Shown in pieces: positions 1 to 6,762 of a DNA stretch of 20,339 bases (within the stretch, counting starts at the first letter, position 1; every line of letters starts with the position of its first letter). The notes under the pieces are model-generated. The model saw nothing but the letters and a program-made list of their open reading frames with translations. It did not search any database and was not told the DNA's origin. Location: positions 1 through 20,339 of the forward strand of contig CAZVEE010000063.1 of the NCBI GenBank assembly GCA_964625525.1, read 5' to 3'. This stretch comes from CAZVEE01 sp964625525. GTDB lineage: Bacteria; Pseudomonadota; Alphaproteobacteria; JAJFIK01. A program made the translations under genes and the position numbers.

Positions 1-285
1 GCCGAGCAGATAGACACCCTCATAGACCGTATTGGCACGGAACATCGGGAACACATAGTCGCGCACAAAGGTCTCGCGTAGGTCTTCGATATAGATGTCC
101 TTGACGCCGAGCATTTCAGCCTTGGCGCGGGCGGGCTCAAGCTCCTCGCCCTGGCCCAGATCGGCGGTAAAGGTGATCACCTCACAGCCATACTCCGTTT
201 GCAGCCATTTCAGGATGATTGAAGTGTCGAGGCCACCTGAATAGGCCAGGACCACTTTGCGGGGCGGGGCAACTGAAGCACTCAT
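1..285 (-). CDS. argG: Argininosuccinate synthase, N-terminal part (runs off left edge)
   Basis: This enzyme joins citrulline and aspartate, using ATP, to make argininosuccinate in cytoplasmic arginine biosynthesis. Ninety-five codons are visible, starting at an ATG (285-283). The protein opens MSASVAPPRKVVLAYSGGLD; the P-loop YSGGLDTS at residues 15-22 is the ATP-pyrophosphatase signature of the family. The following ADLGQGEE and FRANTVYEGVYLLG segments also match argininosuccinate synthases. The family is about 400 residues long, so roughly 300 residues lie beyond the window. The gene lies 62 nt downstream of the proline-rich membrane protein gene on the same strand. The Shine-Dalgarno is weak. 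A bulged hairpin (arms 303-311 and 324-331) sits in the leader, but I cannot say that it regulates anything. Confidence 0.96.
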   Translation of the reverse strand, partial: MSASVAPPRKVVLAYSGGLDTSIILKWLQTEYGCEVITFTADLGQGEELEPARAKAEMLGVKDIYIEDLRETFVRDYVFPMFRANTVYEGVYLLG

Positions 286-347
286 GGGACAGGCTTTCAC
301 GGCTGGAAGACATTGGGGCCGGCGTCTTCAGGGTGAGGCGGAAAGGG

Positions 348-1850
348 TTATAGAAACGGAACCGGCGGTTCATAACCCACGGGCTCGGCCGCGCGGGCTG
401 GTGCGGGCCTGGTGCGCGGGGATGTGGCCTTGGGGAGGCCGGGTGTGCGCGGCGAGGCGGGCTTGTCCTGCGCCGTTTCAGGCTCCGGCGCAATATCGGC
501 ATAAGGCGCGAAAGGCTGCGGCGCGGGCGCGGGCGAGAAAGCCTGCGGGCTGATTGGTTGCTGTTCCACGGCCACGGGTGCGGCGTCTTGAGGCGCCACG
601 CTGGGGGGCTCGGGGGGGTGATAGAGCTGCCGTTCAACGATTTGCCGTTCGCGGATTTCGCGCTCTGCGGCGGTGGGCCCAGGACGCGCGGGCCCAGGAC
701 GCGCGGGCCCAGGGCGCTCGGGTGCGCCCCAATATGTCGGCGCCCACTCTGGGGTTGGCCAGTCTGGTGTGGACCAGTCTGATGTGGGCGAGCCTGGTAT
801 AGGCGCGCTTGGCGCAGGCGCGGCGGTTTGCGCCGGCCAGTGGGCTTGCGGGCTCCAGCGTGCCTGCGGGGCGGGCGCGTGCTGCGGGGCCCAGGCCTCT
901 TGCGGCCCCCAGTGGCCGGAGGGATCGGTCAGGTCAGCGGCCACAGGCATGGCGGGTGTCGCCACGGATGGCGCTACGGGGGCCGGCAAGGGGGCCGGCA
1001 AGGGGGCCGGCAAGGGGGCTTGTGGCGGAGGGCTGTGGGGGGGATAGCCCGGCGGCTGAGAGGGGGGCGCGGCTTGTGCCTGGCCCGTGTAGCCCTGGCA
1101 CGTGTAGCCCTGGCCCGTGTAGCCCTGGCCCGCGTAGTCCTGTGCTGCGTAGCCCTGGCCCGCGTAGCCCTGGCCCGCGTAGCCCTGTGCCGTGTAGCGG
1201 GATGCCCCGTCCCCCTGTGTCGCATAGGACTGCTCCGGTGGGGCGGGCATGGCCGCCTGCGGCGGCGAGGCGCGTTGGGGCATGGCTTGGGCGCGGGCGA
1301 AAGCGCGGGGCCCTTGGGGGCTGCGCTCGCGCGGCGGCATCAGGCGTGGTTCGTCTTCTTCGGCCAAAATGTTATCGGTGCCGAGATCAAGCTCTACGGG
1401 GCGCACCATGCGATACCAGATCACGCTGAGCGTCACGGCTCCGGCAAGCGCCGCCGTAAGCGTCATGCCCAGGCTGCTCACATCACCGCCGGTGTTACCG
1501 GGATCGCTGAGCACGCCCACAAGCAGGCCGACCAGGCCCCAGGACAATGCCCCCCCGAGCATATAGCTGCCCAAGTCGCCGCGCTGGGCGCCTTTCAAGG
1601 TCAGGTGAGTGGGGGGCGTGGGAAAGGCGCCCAACGCCAAGCAGATGACAAAGGTCAGAGGGAACAGCAGCAGGCATGCAAGCAACACCGTGCCCGCATC
1701 CTCGCCTTCAAGCACCGTGCCCGCGCCAAACGCCAAAAGCCCGCCCGCCATGAGAATAGGCGTGGCGGCCAGGCAGCCCAGCACATAGGCCCAGAACCCG
1801 CGCAACACGTTCGATCTTCCCCGAACCCACCAGGGAGGCCGGCGGCCCAA
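348..1850 (-). CDS. Four-helix membrane protein with long proline/glutamine-rich repeat tail, function unknown
   Basis: I do not recognise a family for this 500-residue protein. Residues 1-150 hold about four hydrophobic helices (roughly 19-44, 52-75, 95-114 and 126-146). The remaining ~350 residues are low complexity, rich in Pro, Ala and Gln and probably disordered. The tail holds three tandem arrays: eight five-residue YxGQG-like units (219-258), APLP units (278-291) and RPGPA units (379-392). It ends YEPPVPFL. The start is TTG at 1850, preceded by GGAGAG nine bases upstream. No ATG, GTG or TTG occurs between it and the next in-frame stop upstream. The first internal ATG (residue 34) would cut the first helix. 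By inference it is an inner-membrane protein with a soluble tail. It lies between a GNAT gene and argG on the same strand. Confidence 0.72.
   Translation of the reverse strand: MGRRPPWWVRGRSNVLRGFWAYVLGCLAATPILMAGGLLAFGAGTVLEGEDAGTVLLACLLLFPLTFVICLALGAFPTPPTHLTLKGAQRGDLGSYMLGGALSWGLVGLLVGVLSDPGNTGGDVSSLGMTLTAALAGAVTLSVIWYRMVRPVELDLGTDNILAEEDEPRLMPPRERSPQGPRAFARAQAMPQRASPPQAAMPAPPEQSYATQGDGASRYTAQGYAGQGYAGQGYAAQDYAGQGYTGQGYTCQGYTGQAQAAPPSQPPGYPPHSPPPQAPLPAPLPAPLPAPVAPSVATPAMPVAADLTDPSGHWGPQEAWAPQHAPAPQARWSPQAHWPAQTAAPAPSAPIPGSPTSDWSTPDWPTPEWAPTYWGAPERPGPARPGPARPGPTAAEREIRERQIVERQLYHPPEPPSVAPQDAAPVAVEQQPISPQAFSPAPAPQPFAPYADIAPEPETAQDKPASPRTPGLPKATSPRTRPAPARAAEPVGYEPPVPFL
675..716 (-). repeat. 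In-frame 15-bp tandem repeat (RPGPA units)
   Basis: Nearly three 15-bp units encode RPGPA at residues 379-392 of the proline-rich membrane protein. The first two units are almost identical in DNA and the third has drifted. It is one of three separate tandem arrays in this gene. Confidence 0.8.
978..1019 (-). repeat. In-frame 12-bp tandem repeat (APLP units)
   Basis: Three and a half nearly perfect 12-bp units, plus-strand core ggggccggcaag, encode APLP at residues 278-291 of the proline-rich membrane protein. The near identity at DNA level suggests recent expansion by slippage. Confidence 0.85.
1077..1196 (-). repeat. In-frame 15-bp tandem repeat, eight units (Y-A/T-G/A-Q-G)
   Basis: Eight consecutive 15-bp units encode five-residue units (YTAQG, YAGQG, YAAQD, YTGQG, YTCQG and similar) at residues 219-258. 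The plus-strand consensus is close to gtagccctggcccgt. Units differ by a few substitutions, none of which breaks the frame. The Gly/Tyr/Gln composition resembles low-complexity domains that self-associate; that is an analogy from composition only. Confidence 0.9.
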
Positions 1851-1923
1851 TCCGCTCGGCTCTCCGTTTTTTCTCAGTCTCAGCCGCTGGTGGCGTTTTG
1901 CATCATGATGCCACTTCAGCGAC

Positions 1924-2400
1924 TTAACGGGGCCGGAGCGTTGTTTTGTTTCCGAACACCGTTAACCCTGGACTATATCGCATTCTCATTTTGGTGTCCG
2001 TTTCGATGACAGGGCGCAGGCCCGCGGCTGTGTAGAAATGGCGCGCCGGATTGGACAACGCTACGGTCAGCTCGAGCGGCACTCCCTTTTGCTCCGCTTC
2101 GGCTATGGCGTGAGTGAGCAAAAAGCGGCCAAAACCCTGGCCTTGAAAGGCGGGCGCCAAAGCCAAATGCATCAAAAACAGACCCTGGGGGGATCGGCGT
2201 AGTCCGAATATCCCGGCCAAGTCCGACCGGGCGACCACGACATTGTCATCGCTGGGCTGGTCGCCGGGGCTGAAACTCGCCGCGAATCGCGCTCGTTCGG
2301 TGACGTCGTCCCAGGCTTGATGAGGGCTCAGAGCGGCGCGTAGCAGCACAAACAGCGGTTCGAAATCCGCCGCTGTGGCGGGGCGTAGTGTGGGGGTCAC
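1924..2400 (-). CDS. GNAT-family N-acetyltransferase
   Basis: This 158-residue protein belongs to the Gcn5-related N-acetyltransferase fold, which transfers acetyl from acetyl-CoA to an amine. It begins with the typical beta-1 sequence TLRPATAADFEPLF. MHLALAPAFQGQGFGRFLL (about residues 77-95) holds the pyrophosphate-binding Q-x-x-G-x-G/A loop. NPARHFYTAAGL (117-128) is the usual motif B region. I chose GTG at 2400 because the domain starts right there and its GTGA overlaps the rlmN stop codon, the layout of translational coupling. A longer frame from 2460 would add 20 residues lying inside rlmN and unlike the family. The substrate cannot be read from sequence; a ribosomal-protein or small-molecule amine is equally possible. 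Confidence 0.85.
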   Translation of the reverse strand: MTPTLRPATAADFEPLFVLLRAALSPHQAWDDVTERARFAASFSPGDQPSDDNVVVARSDLAGIFGLRRSPQGLFLMHLALAPAFQGQGFGRFLLTHAIAEAEQKGVPLELTVALSNPARHFYTAAGLRPVIETDTKMRMRYSPGLTVFGNKTTLRPR

Positions 2401-3683
2401 GCCTGTTGGCGCCGTTCCGAGGCGCGCAGTTTCCGGCTTTCGGACTTCAGTTGCCCGCACGCCGCCAGAATGTCCCGCCCGCGCGGGGTGCGCACGGGGC
2501 TCGCATAGCCCGCCCGGTTGACGATGTCGGAAAATGCCTCGATGCGCTCCCAGTCGGAGCAGTCGTAAGGCGAGCCTGGCCAGGGATTAAACGGGATCAG
2601 ATTGATCTTTGCGGGAATGCCCCGGATCAGACGTACCAGCTCGCGGGCATCCGCATCGCTGTCGTTCACGTCTTTCAGCATCACATATTCAAAAGTGATG
2701 CGCTTGGCGTTGGACAGGCCCGGATAGGCGCGGCAGGCGTCCAGCAACTGGGCGATCGGGTATTTACGATTGAGCGGCACGATCTCATCGCGCAGGGAAT
2801 CGCGCACCGCATGCAGTGAAATCGCCAGCATGACGCCGATTTCCGCCCCGCAGCGCTCGATCATCGGCACAACACCCGCCGTGGACAGGGTGATGCGCCG
2901 TTTCGACAGCGAAATGCCCTCATTGTCCGAGGCAATCAGCAGTGCATTGCGCACATTATCAAAATTGTAGAGCGGCTCGCCCATGCCCATCATGACGATG
3001 TTGGTGATGGCGCGATCTTCCGCGCCGCCGCCGGGCCGGGGCCATTCGCCGAGTGCGTCGCGGGCGACAATCACTTGGGACAGGATTTCGTGGGGCGTCA
3101 GATTGCGCACCAGTGCCTGGGTTCCGGTGTGACAGAACTTGCAGGTCAGCGTGCAGCCAACCTGGCTGGAGACGCACAGCGTGCCCCGGTCCCCATCGGG
3201 AATGAAGACGGTCTCTATTTCGATGCCCGGGGCGGTGCGCAACAGCCATTTGCGGGTCCCGTCCTCAGACAGCTGATCCTCGACCACGTCGGGCCGGGCC
3301 AGTGTAAAGCGCTCTGCAAGGCCTTCGCGCAGACCCTTGCCCAGATTGCTCATCTCGGCGAAATCGCGGGCGCCCCGCACATAGAGCCAGTTCCACAACT
3401 GGCGGGCCCGCATGCGGCGCTGGCGTTCGGGAATATCGAGGGGCTCAAGCGCCTGTGTCAGCGCGTCAAAGGGCAGGCCAATCAGCGGCGTGCGTGTGTC
3501 TCCGGCGGGCGTGTCAGCAGCCGCACCCGTGCCGGCCGTTCCCGGCAGGCGACCGGGGAACGCCAAAGCATGACGCCCCTCCCGCAGTGCTGCGGAGAGG
3601 GGCGCCGGATCAGGTCTTGGATCTGTCGATCGCTCGTCAGTCACGGGATCCGATACTCCGCCGCCAGCCGGCAGCGGGGACAA
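2397..3683 (-). CDS. rlmN: Dual-specificity 23S rRNA/tRNA adenine-C2 methyltransferase RlmN
   Basis: This radical-SAM enzyme methylates C2 of A2503 in 23S rRNA and A37 in some tRNAs. With the start used here (428 aa), CTLTCKFC at residues 177-184 holds the CxxxCxxC cysteines that bind the 4Fe-4S cluster. C170 in TLCVSSQVGC and C409 in ILAACGQL match the reactive cysteine pair of E. coli RlmN (C118 and C355) in position. MGMGEPLYNFDNV and the SLHA segment are further family motifs. The start is uncertain. TTG at 3683 gives a ~65-residue low-complexity leader before the domain; GTG at 3644, with GGAG about 11 nt upstream, is a good alternative. It is 20 nt downstream of ialB, and its stop overlaps the GNAT start. 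Confidence 0.96.
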   Translation of the reverse strand: MSPLPAGGGVSDPVTDERSTDPRPDPAPLSAALREGRHALAFPGRLPGTAGTGAAADTPAGDTRTPLIGLPFDALTQALEPLDIPERQRRMRARQLWNWLYVRGARDFAEMSNLGKGLREGLAERFTLARPDVVEDQLSEDGTRKWLLRTAPGIEIETVFIPDGDRGTLCVSSQVGCTLTCKFCHTGTQALVRNLTPHEILSQVIVARDALGEWPRPGGGAEDRAITNIVMMGMGEPLYNFDNVRNALLIASDNEGISLSKRRITLSTAGVVPMIERCGAEIGVMLAISLHAVRDSLRDEIVPLNRKYPIAQLLDACRAYPGLSNAKRITFEYVMLKDVNDSDADARELVRLIRGIPAKINLIPFNPWPGSPYDCSDWERIEAFSDIVNRAGYASPVRTPRGRDILAACGQLKSESRKLRASERRQQA

Positions 3684-3703
3684 TCCCGCTCAACCGGTCT
3701 GCG

Positions 3704-4255
3704 TTATCTACACTCCTGGTCGATGCGTTCAAGGGCCGCAGTGAATCCGAGCAGCGAGTACTGATCGGTGGACACTGTGCCCGAGGCCGAGCGACCGGTC
3801 ACCGTCATCTCCGAACCACGCTTCAGCGCGTCGATCAGGCGGCGCTCAGCGGCCGGATCGGAGATCCAGGCGCGCTCCTCATTTTCCTCGGTCTCGGTGT
3901 CGAGGACCATGTTGTATTTATCCGAGCCCACTTGCACCGTCGGCGTCGCGTTGCGGCCGAAGGGGTAGCCGATCACCACGCTCGGCTGGGCATAGATGCT
4001 TTCGCCCGGCCAGTGCGTGACCAGGAAGAACACGTCACCGCGGTTGCGGCCCCGGCGCGACAAGCGCTTTTCCTTTGGATCCGACACGATGAAGCACACC
4101 TTGTCGGAACCCTGATTCATGGTGAACGCGGTCCAGGCTTGATAGCGGCCCAGCACCTTGGGATCGTCCGCATAGGCGGTGCCTATGGCCCCGAGCAGGA
4201 CCACAGCGGACAGACAGAACAGACGGGAGAGGGAGATCATCACCTGGCGGAACAT
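3704..4255 (-). CDS. Invasion-associated locus B (IalB)-family secreted protein
   Basis: This 183-residue protein has a clear signal peptide: a short basic start, a hydrophobic core (RLFCLSAVVLLGAIG) and an AYA cleavage site before residue 30. The mature part matches the IalB family in layout: WTAF near the start, KVCFIVSDPKE, VTHWPGESIYAQPSVVIGYPF and a C-terminal cysteine (QECR). IalB was named for Bartonella erythrocyte invasion, but homologues occur widely in non-pathogenic alphaproteobacteria and their role there is unclear. It probably acts in the periplasm. The ATG at 4255 has an AGAGG some 14 nt upstream; ATG five codons later is also possible and keeps the signal peptide. It is first in the minus-strand run before rlmN. 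Confidence 0.85.
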   Translation of the reverse strand: MFRQVMISLSRLFCLSAVVLLGAIGTAYADDPKVLGRYQAWTAFTMNQGSDKVCFIVSDPKEKRLSRRGRNRGDVFFLVTHWPGESIYAQPSVVIGYPFGRNATPTVQVGSDKYNMVLDTETEENEERAWISDPAAERRLIDALKRGSEMTVTGRSASGTVSTDQYSLLGFTAALERIDQECR

Positions 4256-4312
4256 GGCGTTACGGCGATCCTCTAATTTGCGAGCGACGGACGGATGCGG
4301 CTCAACGCGCCT

Positions 4313-4332
4313 CTTGAGAACTGGACCTCAAG
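4313..4332. promoter_or_regulatory. Inverted repeat upstream of ialB, possible operator
   Basis: The arms CTTGAG (4313-4318) and CTCAAG (4327-4332) are perfect inverted copies separated by 8 nt, centred about 67 nt upstream of the ialB ATG. The spacing suits a dimeric helix-turn-helix regulator. A further TTGAG lies on the minus strand at 4305-4301. The binding protein is unknown. Confidence 0.3.
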
Positions 4333-4670
4333 TACATGGCGACAATCGGGTCTCTCGCGACAGTCAGTCCATCGACGCGTCTCAACGGGTCCGCGCCGCG
4401 TGGGCGCAGCCATGACAACGAGCAACAGCTCTTTATCAACGGTAACAGCGTCCACCCGGCATGTGACGGCGGTATTAAGGCACTGGGGCCAAAGTATGAC
4501 GCGCTTTCCGACCCCCGAACGCCACGCACCGGCTTCGACCCACACATCTCCACTGTGCCCGATTCGCGACCCGAGTCGCAGCAAATCCGCCAAACCTTCC
4601 GCCTAAGACCAGACAGTTTTCGTGGACAAAGGCCCTGAGCGCTGCGAATGTGGCAAGATAGCATCGGTTG

Positions 4671-4676
4671 TGATCC
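4671..4676 (+). promoter_or_regulatory. TGATCC box, possible ECF11 -35 element
   Basis: TGATCC is the -35 element recognised by Rhodobacter RpoE, and RpoE/ChrR operons are usually self-activated. Here the box lies only 9 nt before the sigma GTG, with TAACA at 4696-4700 as a possible -10 nineteen nt further on. That would place the transcript start inside the coding region. It may be chance, or an extra promoter feeding chrR. Confidence 0.25.
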
Positions 4677-4685
4677 GGAAGTGCA

Positions 4686-5267
4686 GTGATTCAAGTAACA
4701 GCGGACTATCGTCAGGCAATTGATCGCGATCAACTCGCGGACTGGCTGGAGGCTGTTGCGCGCCGCCGGGACCGCGACGCGTTTGCCCGCCTGTTCGGCT
4801 ACTTTGCCCCCCGCGTCAAAGGCTTTCTCATGAAGCGCGGTGTCGATGGCGCTATGGCCGAAGAGATCGTGCAGGACGTGATGCTGACGGTCTGGCGCAA
4901 AGCGGACCTGTTCGACCGACGCCAATCCTCGCCCTCGACCTGGCTGTTCGTTGTGGCGCGGAACCGGCATATCGATCTGGTGCGCCGGGCACGCCGGCCG
5001 GATATTGATCCCGACGACCCCTTCCTTGTGCCCGAGCCCGAGCCTGCGCCCGACGAGACCATGGCCATGGTTCAGCGGGAGGCGCGCCTGCACCGGGCGA
5101 TTGCCGACTTGCCGGCGGAGCAGGTGGATTTGCTCCAGCTCGCCTTTTTTCAGGGGAAGTCCCATCGTGAAATCGCAGCCGAGACGGGCATTGCGCTCGG
5201 CACGGTGAAATCGCGCCTGCGGCTCGCCTTTGCGCGTCTGCGTCAGGCGCTTGACGGGGAGATTTAG
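4686..5267 (+). CDS. rpoE: ECF sigma factor, RpoE/ECF11-like, partner of ChrR
   Basis: This 193-residue sigma factor has region 2 at about residues 30-100 (DAFARLFGYFAPRVKGFLMK, EEIVQDVMLTVWRKADLFD, STWLFVVARNRHIDLVRR). Region 4 is at about 135-185 (DLPAEQVDLLQLAFFQGKSH, REIAAETGIALGTVKSRLRL). Its pairing with a downstream ChrR anti-sigma gene places it in group ECF11, known from Rhodobacter sphaeroides RpoE, which switches on the singlet-oxygen response. The GTG at 4686 is the only usable start: a TGA lies in frame at 4671-4673, and no ATG, GTG or TTG follows until codon 49, inside region 2. GGAAG lies 4 nt before it. The gene is divergent from ialB. Confidence 0.92.
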   Translation: MIQVTADYRQAIDRDQLADWLEAVARRRDRDAFARLFGYFAPRVKGFLMKRGVDGAMAEEIVQDVMLTVWRKADLFDRRQSSPSTWLFVVARNRHIDLVRRARRPDIDPDDPFLVPEPEPAPDETMAMVQREARLHRAIADLPAEQVDLLQLAFFQGKSHREIAAETGIALGTVKSRLRLAFARLRQALDGEI

Positions 5268-5275
5268 CCGCGCGG

Positions 5276-5318
5276 CCGGATTTTTTCGCGCTGCGTCCCG
5301 GATTTTTCGCGCTGCGTC
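5276..5318 (+). repeat. Tandem 22/21-bp direct repeat between rpoE and chrR
   Basis: Two head-to-tail copies of ccgga-T(n)-cgcgctgcgtc lie at 5276-5297 (six T) and 5298-5318 (five T). Apart from the T-run length they are identical. They fill much of the 103-nt gap between the sigma and anti-sigma genes. The first T-run follows a GC-rich palindromic stretch, so a weak attenuator is conceivable. Confidence 0.9.
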
Positions 5319-5370
5319 ATTCTGCCGGGCCTTGGTCGCCCGTGGATATGGCCTACACTTGGTCACTGAC

Positions 5371-6060
5371 ATGACCCAAGAACCGAACCATCACCCTGAT
5401 CCCGACATGCTGCTGGCTGCGGCGGCAGGGGTCCTCGATCCGGCGCTGGCGCTCGTCGTCCGCACGCATGCCGCGTTGTGCCCGGCCTGTGGCGAGGCCA
5501 TGCGCCGCTACGAGATGATTGGGGGCGCGTTGATCGACGCAATGCCACCGGCTGATCTGGATGAAGGGGCGCTCGACCGGCTGTTCGCTGCCATCGATGC
5601 GGAAGATTCCGCGGCGGTGGCGCTGCCCGGCGCGCCCATTCGCGTGCCCACGGATCCTGAATTGGAGGCGTTGCCGGAACCGGTGCGGGGCATGGCGCTG
5701 TCAGCGCTTGGGAAGCGCGGGTGGTCCAGCCCGCTGCCTGGTATCCGCACCTTGATGCTTGATGAGGCGCCGGCACCGGATGCCGCGCCGGTTTCTGCTG
5801 AACTGATCCGGCTTGAACCGGGCGCCGCCTCACCGCGTCACACGCATGCGGATATGGAATACACGCTCGTCATGACGGGAGCGTTCCGTGACCACACCGG
5901 CGTTTATGGTCCTGGTGATTTGGCCATCGGCTCGCCGGATCTGGAGCACCGCCCAGTGGCGGAGCCGGGCGCGGTGTGTATCGCACTCGCCGTGACCACC
6001 GGCCCTGTCCGGTTCACCGGCGCTCTCGGTCTGATCCAGCGGGCGCTCGGCGGCGGTTAA
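5371..6060 (+). CDS. chrR: ChrR-type zinc anti-sigma factor with cupin domain
   Basis: This 229-residue protein matches the two-domain ChrR anti-sigma factor, which holds RpoE inactive until singlet oxygen or a related oxidant is sensed. In the N-terminal zinc anti-sigma domain, H7 or H8, H33, C37 and C40 (HAALCPAC) reproduce the His, HxxxCxxC spacing of Rhodobacter ChrR. In the C-terminal cupin, HTHADME gives the H-x-H-x3-E ligands and DLEHRPV a fourth histidine. All zinc ligands I would expect are therefore present. ATG 5371 is chosen because the domain starts there. The frame is open from 5230, but the extra 47 residues run through the tandem repeat and the end of rpoE. The Shine-Dalgarno is poor. 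The 103-nt gap from rpoE is longer than the close spacing usual in such pairs. Confidence 0.92.
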   Translation: MTQEPNHHPDPDMLLAAAAGVLDPALALVVRTHAALCPACGEAMRRYEMIGGALIDAMPPADLDEGALDRLFAAIDAEDSAAVALPGAPIRVPTDPELEALPEPVRGMALSALGKRGWSSPLPGIRTLMLDEAPAPDAAPVSAELIRLEPGAASPRHTHADMEYTLVMTGAFRDHTGVYGPGDLAIGSPDLEHRPVAEPGAVCIALAVTTGPVRFTGALGLIQRALGGG

Positions 6061-6656
6061 GTCTCCGTCGATCGCGTTGACGGCCGTTTCGGGTCACGGC
6101 GCATCGCTTCTTTCAACAACTCGTCCCCGTGCACATGGGCGATCGGTGCGGCCGGCCGGCGCCGCGTCATCCCGCTGGCCTCTGGCCCGCCGGGGATCAT
6201 GGGGCGATCGGCGAAACGGCCCATCATGAGCATGCGGTCATACATGATAATGGCGCCCGCAATGCCCACATTCAGGCAGAATTTGGTGGGGATCTTCAGC
6301 ACGTGATTGGCCCGCGCGAGCAGCGGTTCGGACACATTGCCGCGCTCGCGCCCCAGCACATAGGCCGCATTTTTAGGATGGTGGAAGGACGGCAGCTCCA
6401 CCGCCTCGTCCAGCAGTTCCACCGCCACCAGCTCGCACCCCTTTGGCAGCGCCATGTCCTCAACCGTATCCCAGTCATAGAAGGGTACATGGCCGAGCGC
6501 GCGTGAGGTGTCCGACTTGGCGGCGTCCCGGGCGCGGAAATGGGCGTTGATGGTGAACACGAAACTGGCGCCGAACGCATGGGCCGTGCGGAACAGATTG
6601 CCCACATTGAATGCCTTACTGATGCCTTCAACACCGATGCCGAAATAGCCGCGCAC
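6057..6656 (-). CDS. SpoU/TrmH-type (SPOUT) RNA methyltransferase
   Basis: This 199-residue protein is a SPOUT-fold methyltransferase, which 2'-O-methylates ribose in tRNA or rRNA with S-adenosylmethionine bound in a trefoil knot. Motif 1 is NVGNLFRTAHAFG (17-29), with the family Asn and Arg. Motif 2 is LGRERGNVSEPLL (101-113). Motif 3 is KIPTKFCLNVGIAGAIIMYD (121-140). It lacks the N-terminal substrate-recognition domain of larger TrmH proteins and so resembles minimal TrmL-like enzymes, plus a ~50-residue basic C-terminal tail. The GTG at 6656 is preceded by AAAGGA nine nt upstream. Its TAA overlaps the chrR TAA on the other strand. The target nucleotide cannot be deduced. Confidence 0.88.
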   Translation of the reverse strand: MRGYFGIGVEGISKAFNVGNLFRTAHAFGASFVFTINAHFRARDAAKSDTSRALGHVPFYDWDTVEDMALPKGCELVAVELLDEAVELPSFHHPKNAAYVLGRERGNVSEPLLARANHVLKIPTKFCLNVGIAGAIIMYDRMLMMGRFADRPMIPGGPEASGMTRRRPAAPIAHVHGDELLKEAMRRDPKRPSTRSTET

Positions 6657-6762
6657 GCGCAGAGGTCCTTTCTTCCCGAGCCGAGCCTTCTATAGTCCCC
6701 CCATTGCTTTAGCCGCTTTCGCGGGGTCCGGCAAAACCAGCCGCGCAGGGGATGAGAAAACC

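Larger units (their letters stand above)
4256..4685. other. 430-nt intergenic region between divergent ialB and rpoE
   Basis: I see no convincing gene here. Short frames on both strands lack family resemblance and good ribosome binding sites. The region must hold the promoters of both flanking transcripts. Visible elements are a dyad CTTGAG-N8-CTCAAG at 4313-4332, about 60 nt before ialB; a small hairpin with GCGAC/GTCGC arms near 4563-4577; and a TGATCC box at 4671-4676 just before the sigma-factor start. No good sigma-70 box pair stands out. Confidence 0.6.

Noticed and set aside
1077..1196. Short regular repeats that could suggest a CRISPR array
   Set aside because: The units are 15 bp, contiguous and in frame with no spacers; they encode peptide repeats.
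1924..1968. TTAAC half-sites suggestive of CtrA binding
   Set aside because: The two half-sites are far apart and in opposite orientation, not the TTAA-N7-TTAA layout; they lie inside the acetyltransferase coding end.
828..2009. 393-codon plus-strand frame opposite the proline-rich membrane protein
   Set aside because: Its product is low complexity with no recognisable domain. The minus-strand frame has membrane helices and a Shine-Dalgarno.
5230..5370. Longer chrR start overlapping rpoE
   Set aside because: The extra 47 residues are encoded by the tandem repeat and lack resemblance to ChrR; the zinc-binding domain starts just after ATG 5371.
4302..5372. 356-codon open frame antisense to rpoE
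   Set aside because: It lies opposite the well-supported sigma gene, has no family resemblance and is a by-product of high GC. The sigma and ChrR motifs decide the strand.
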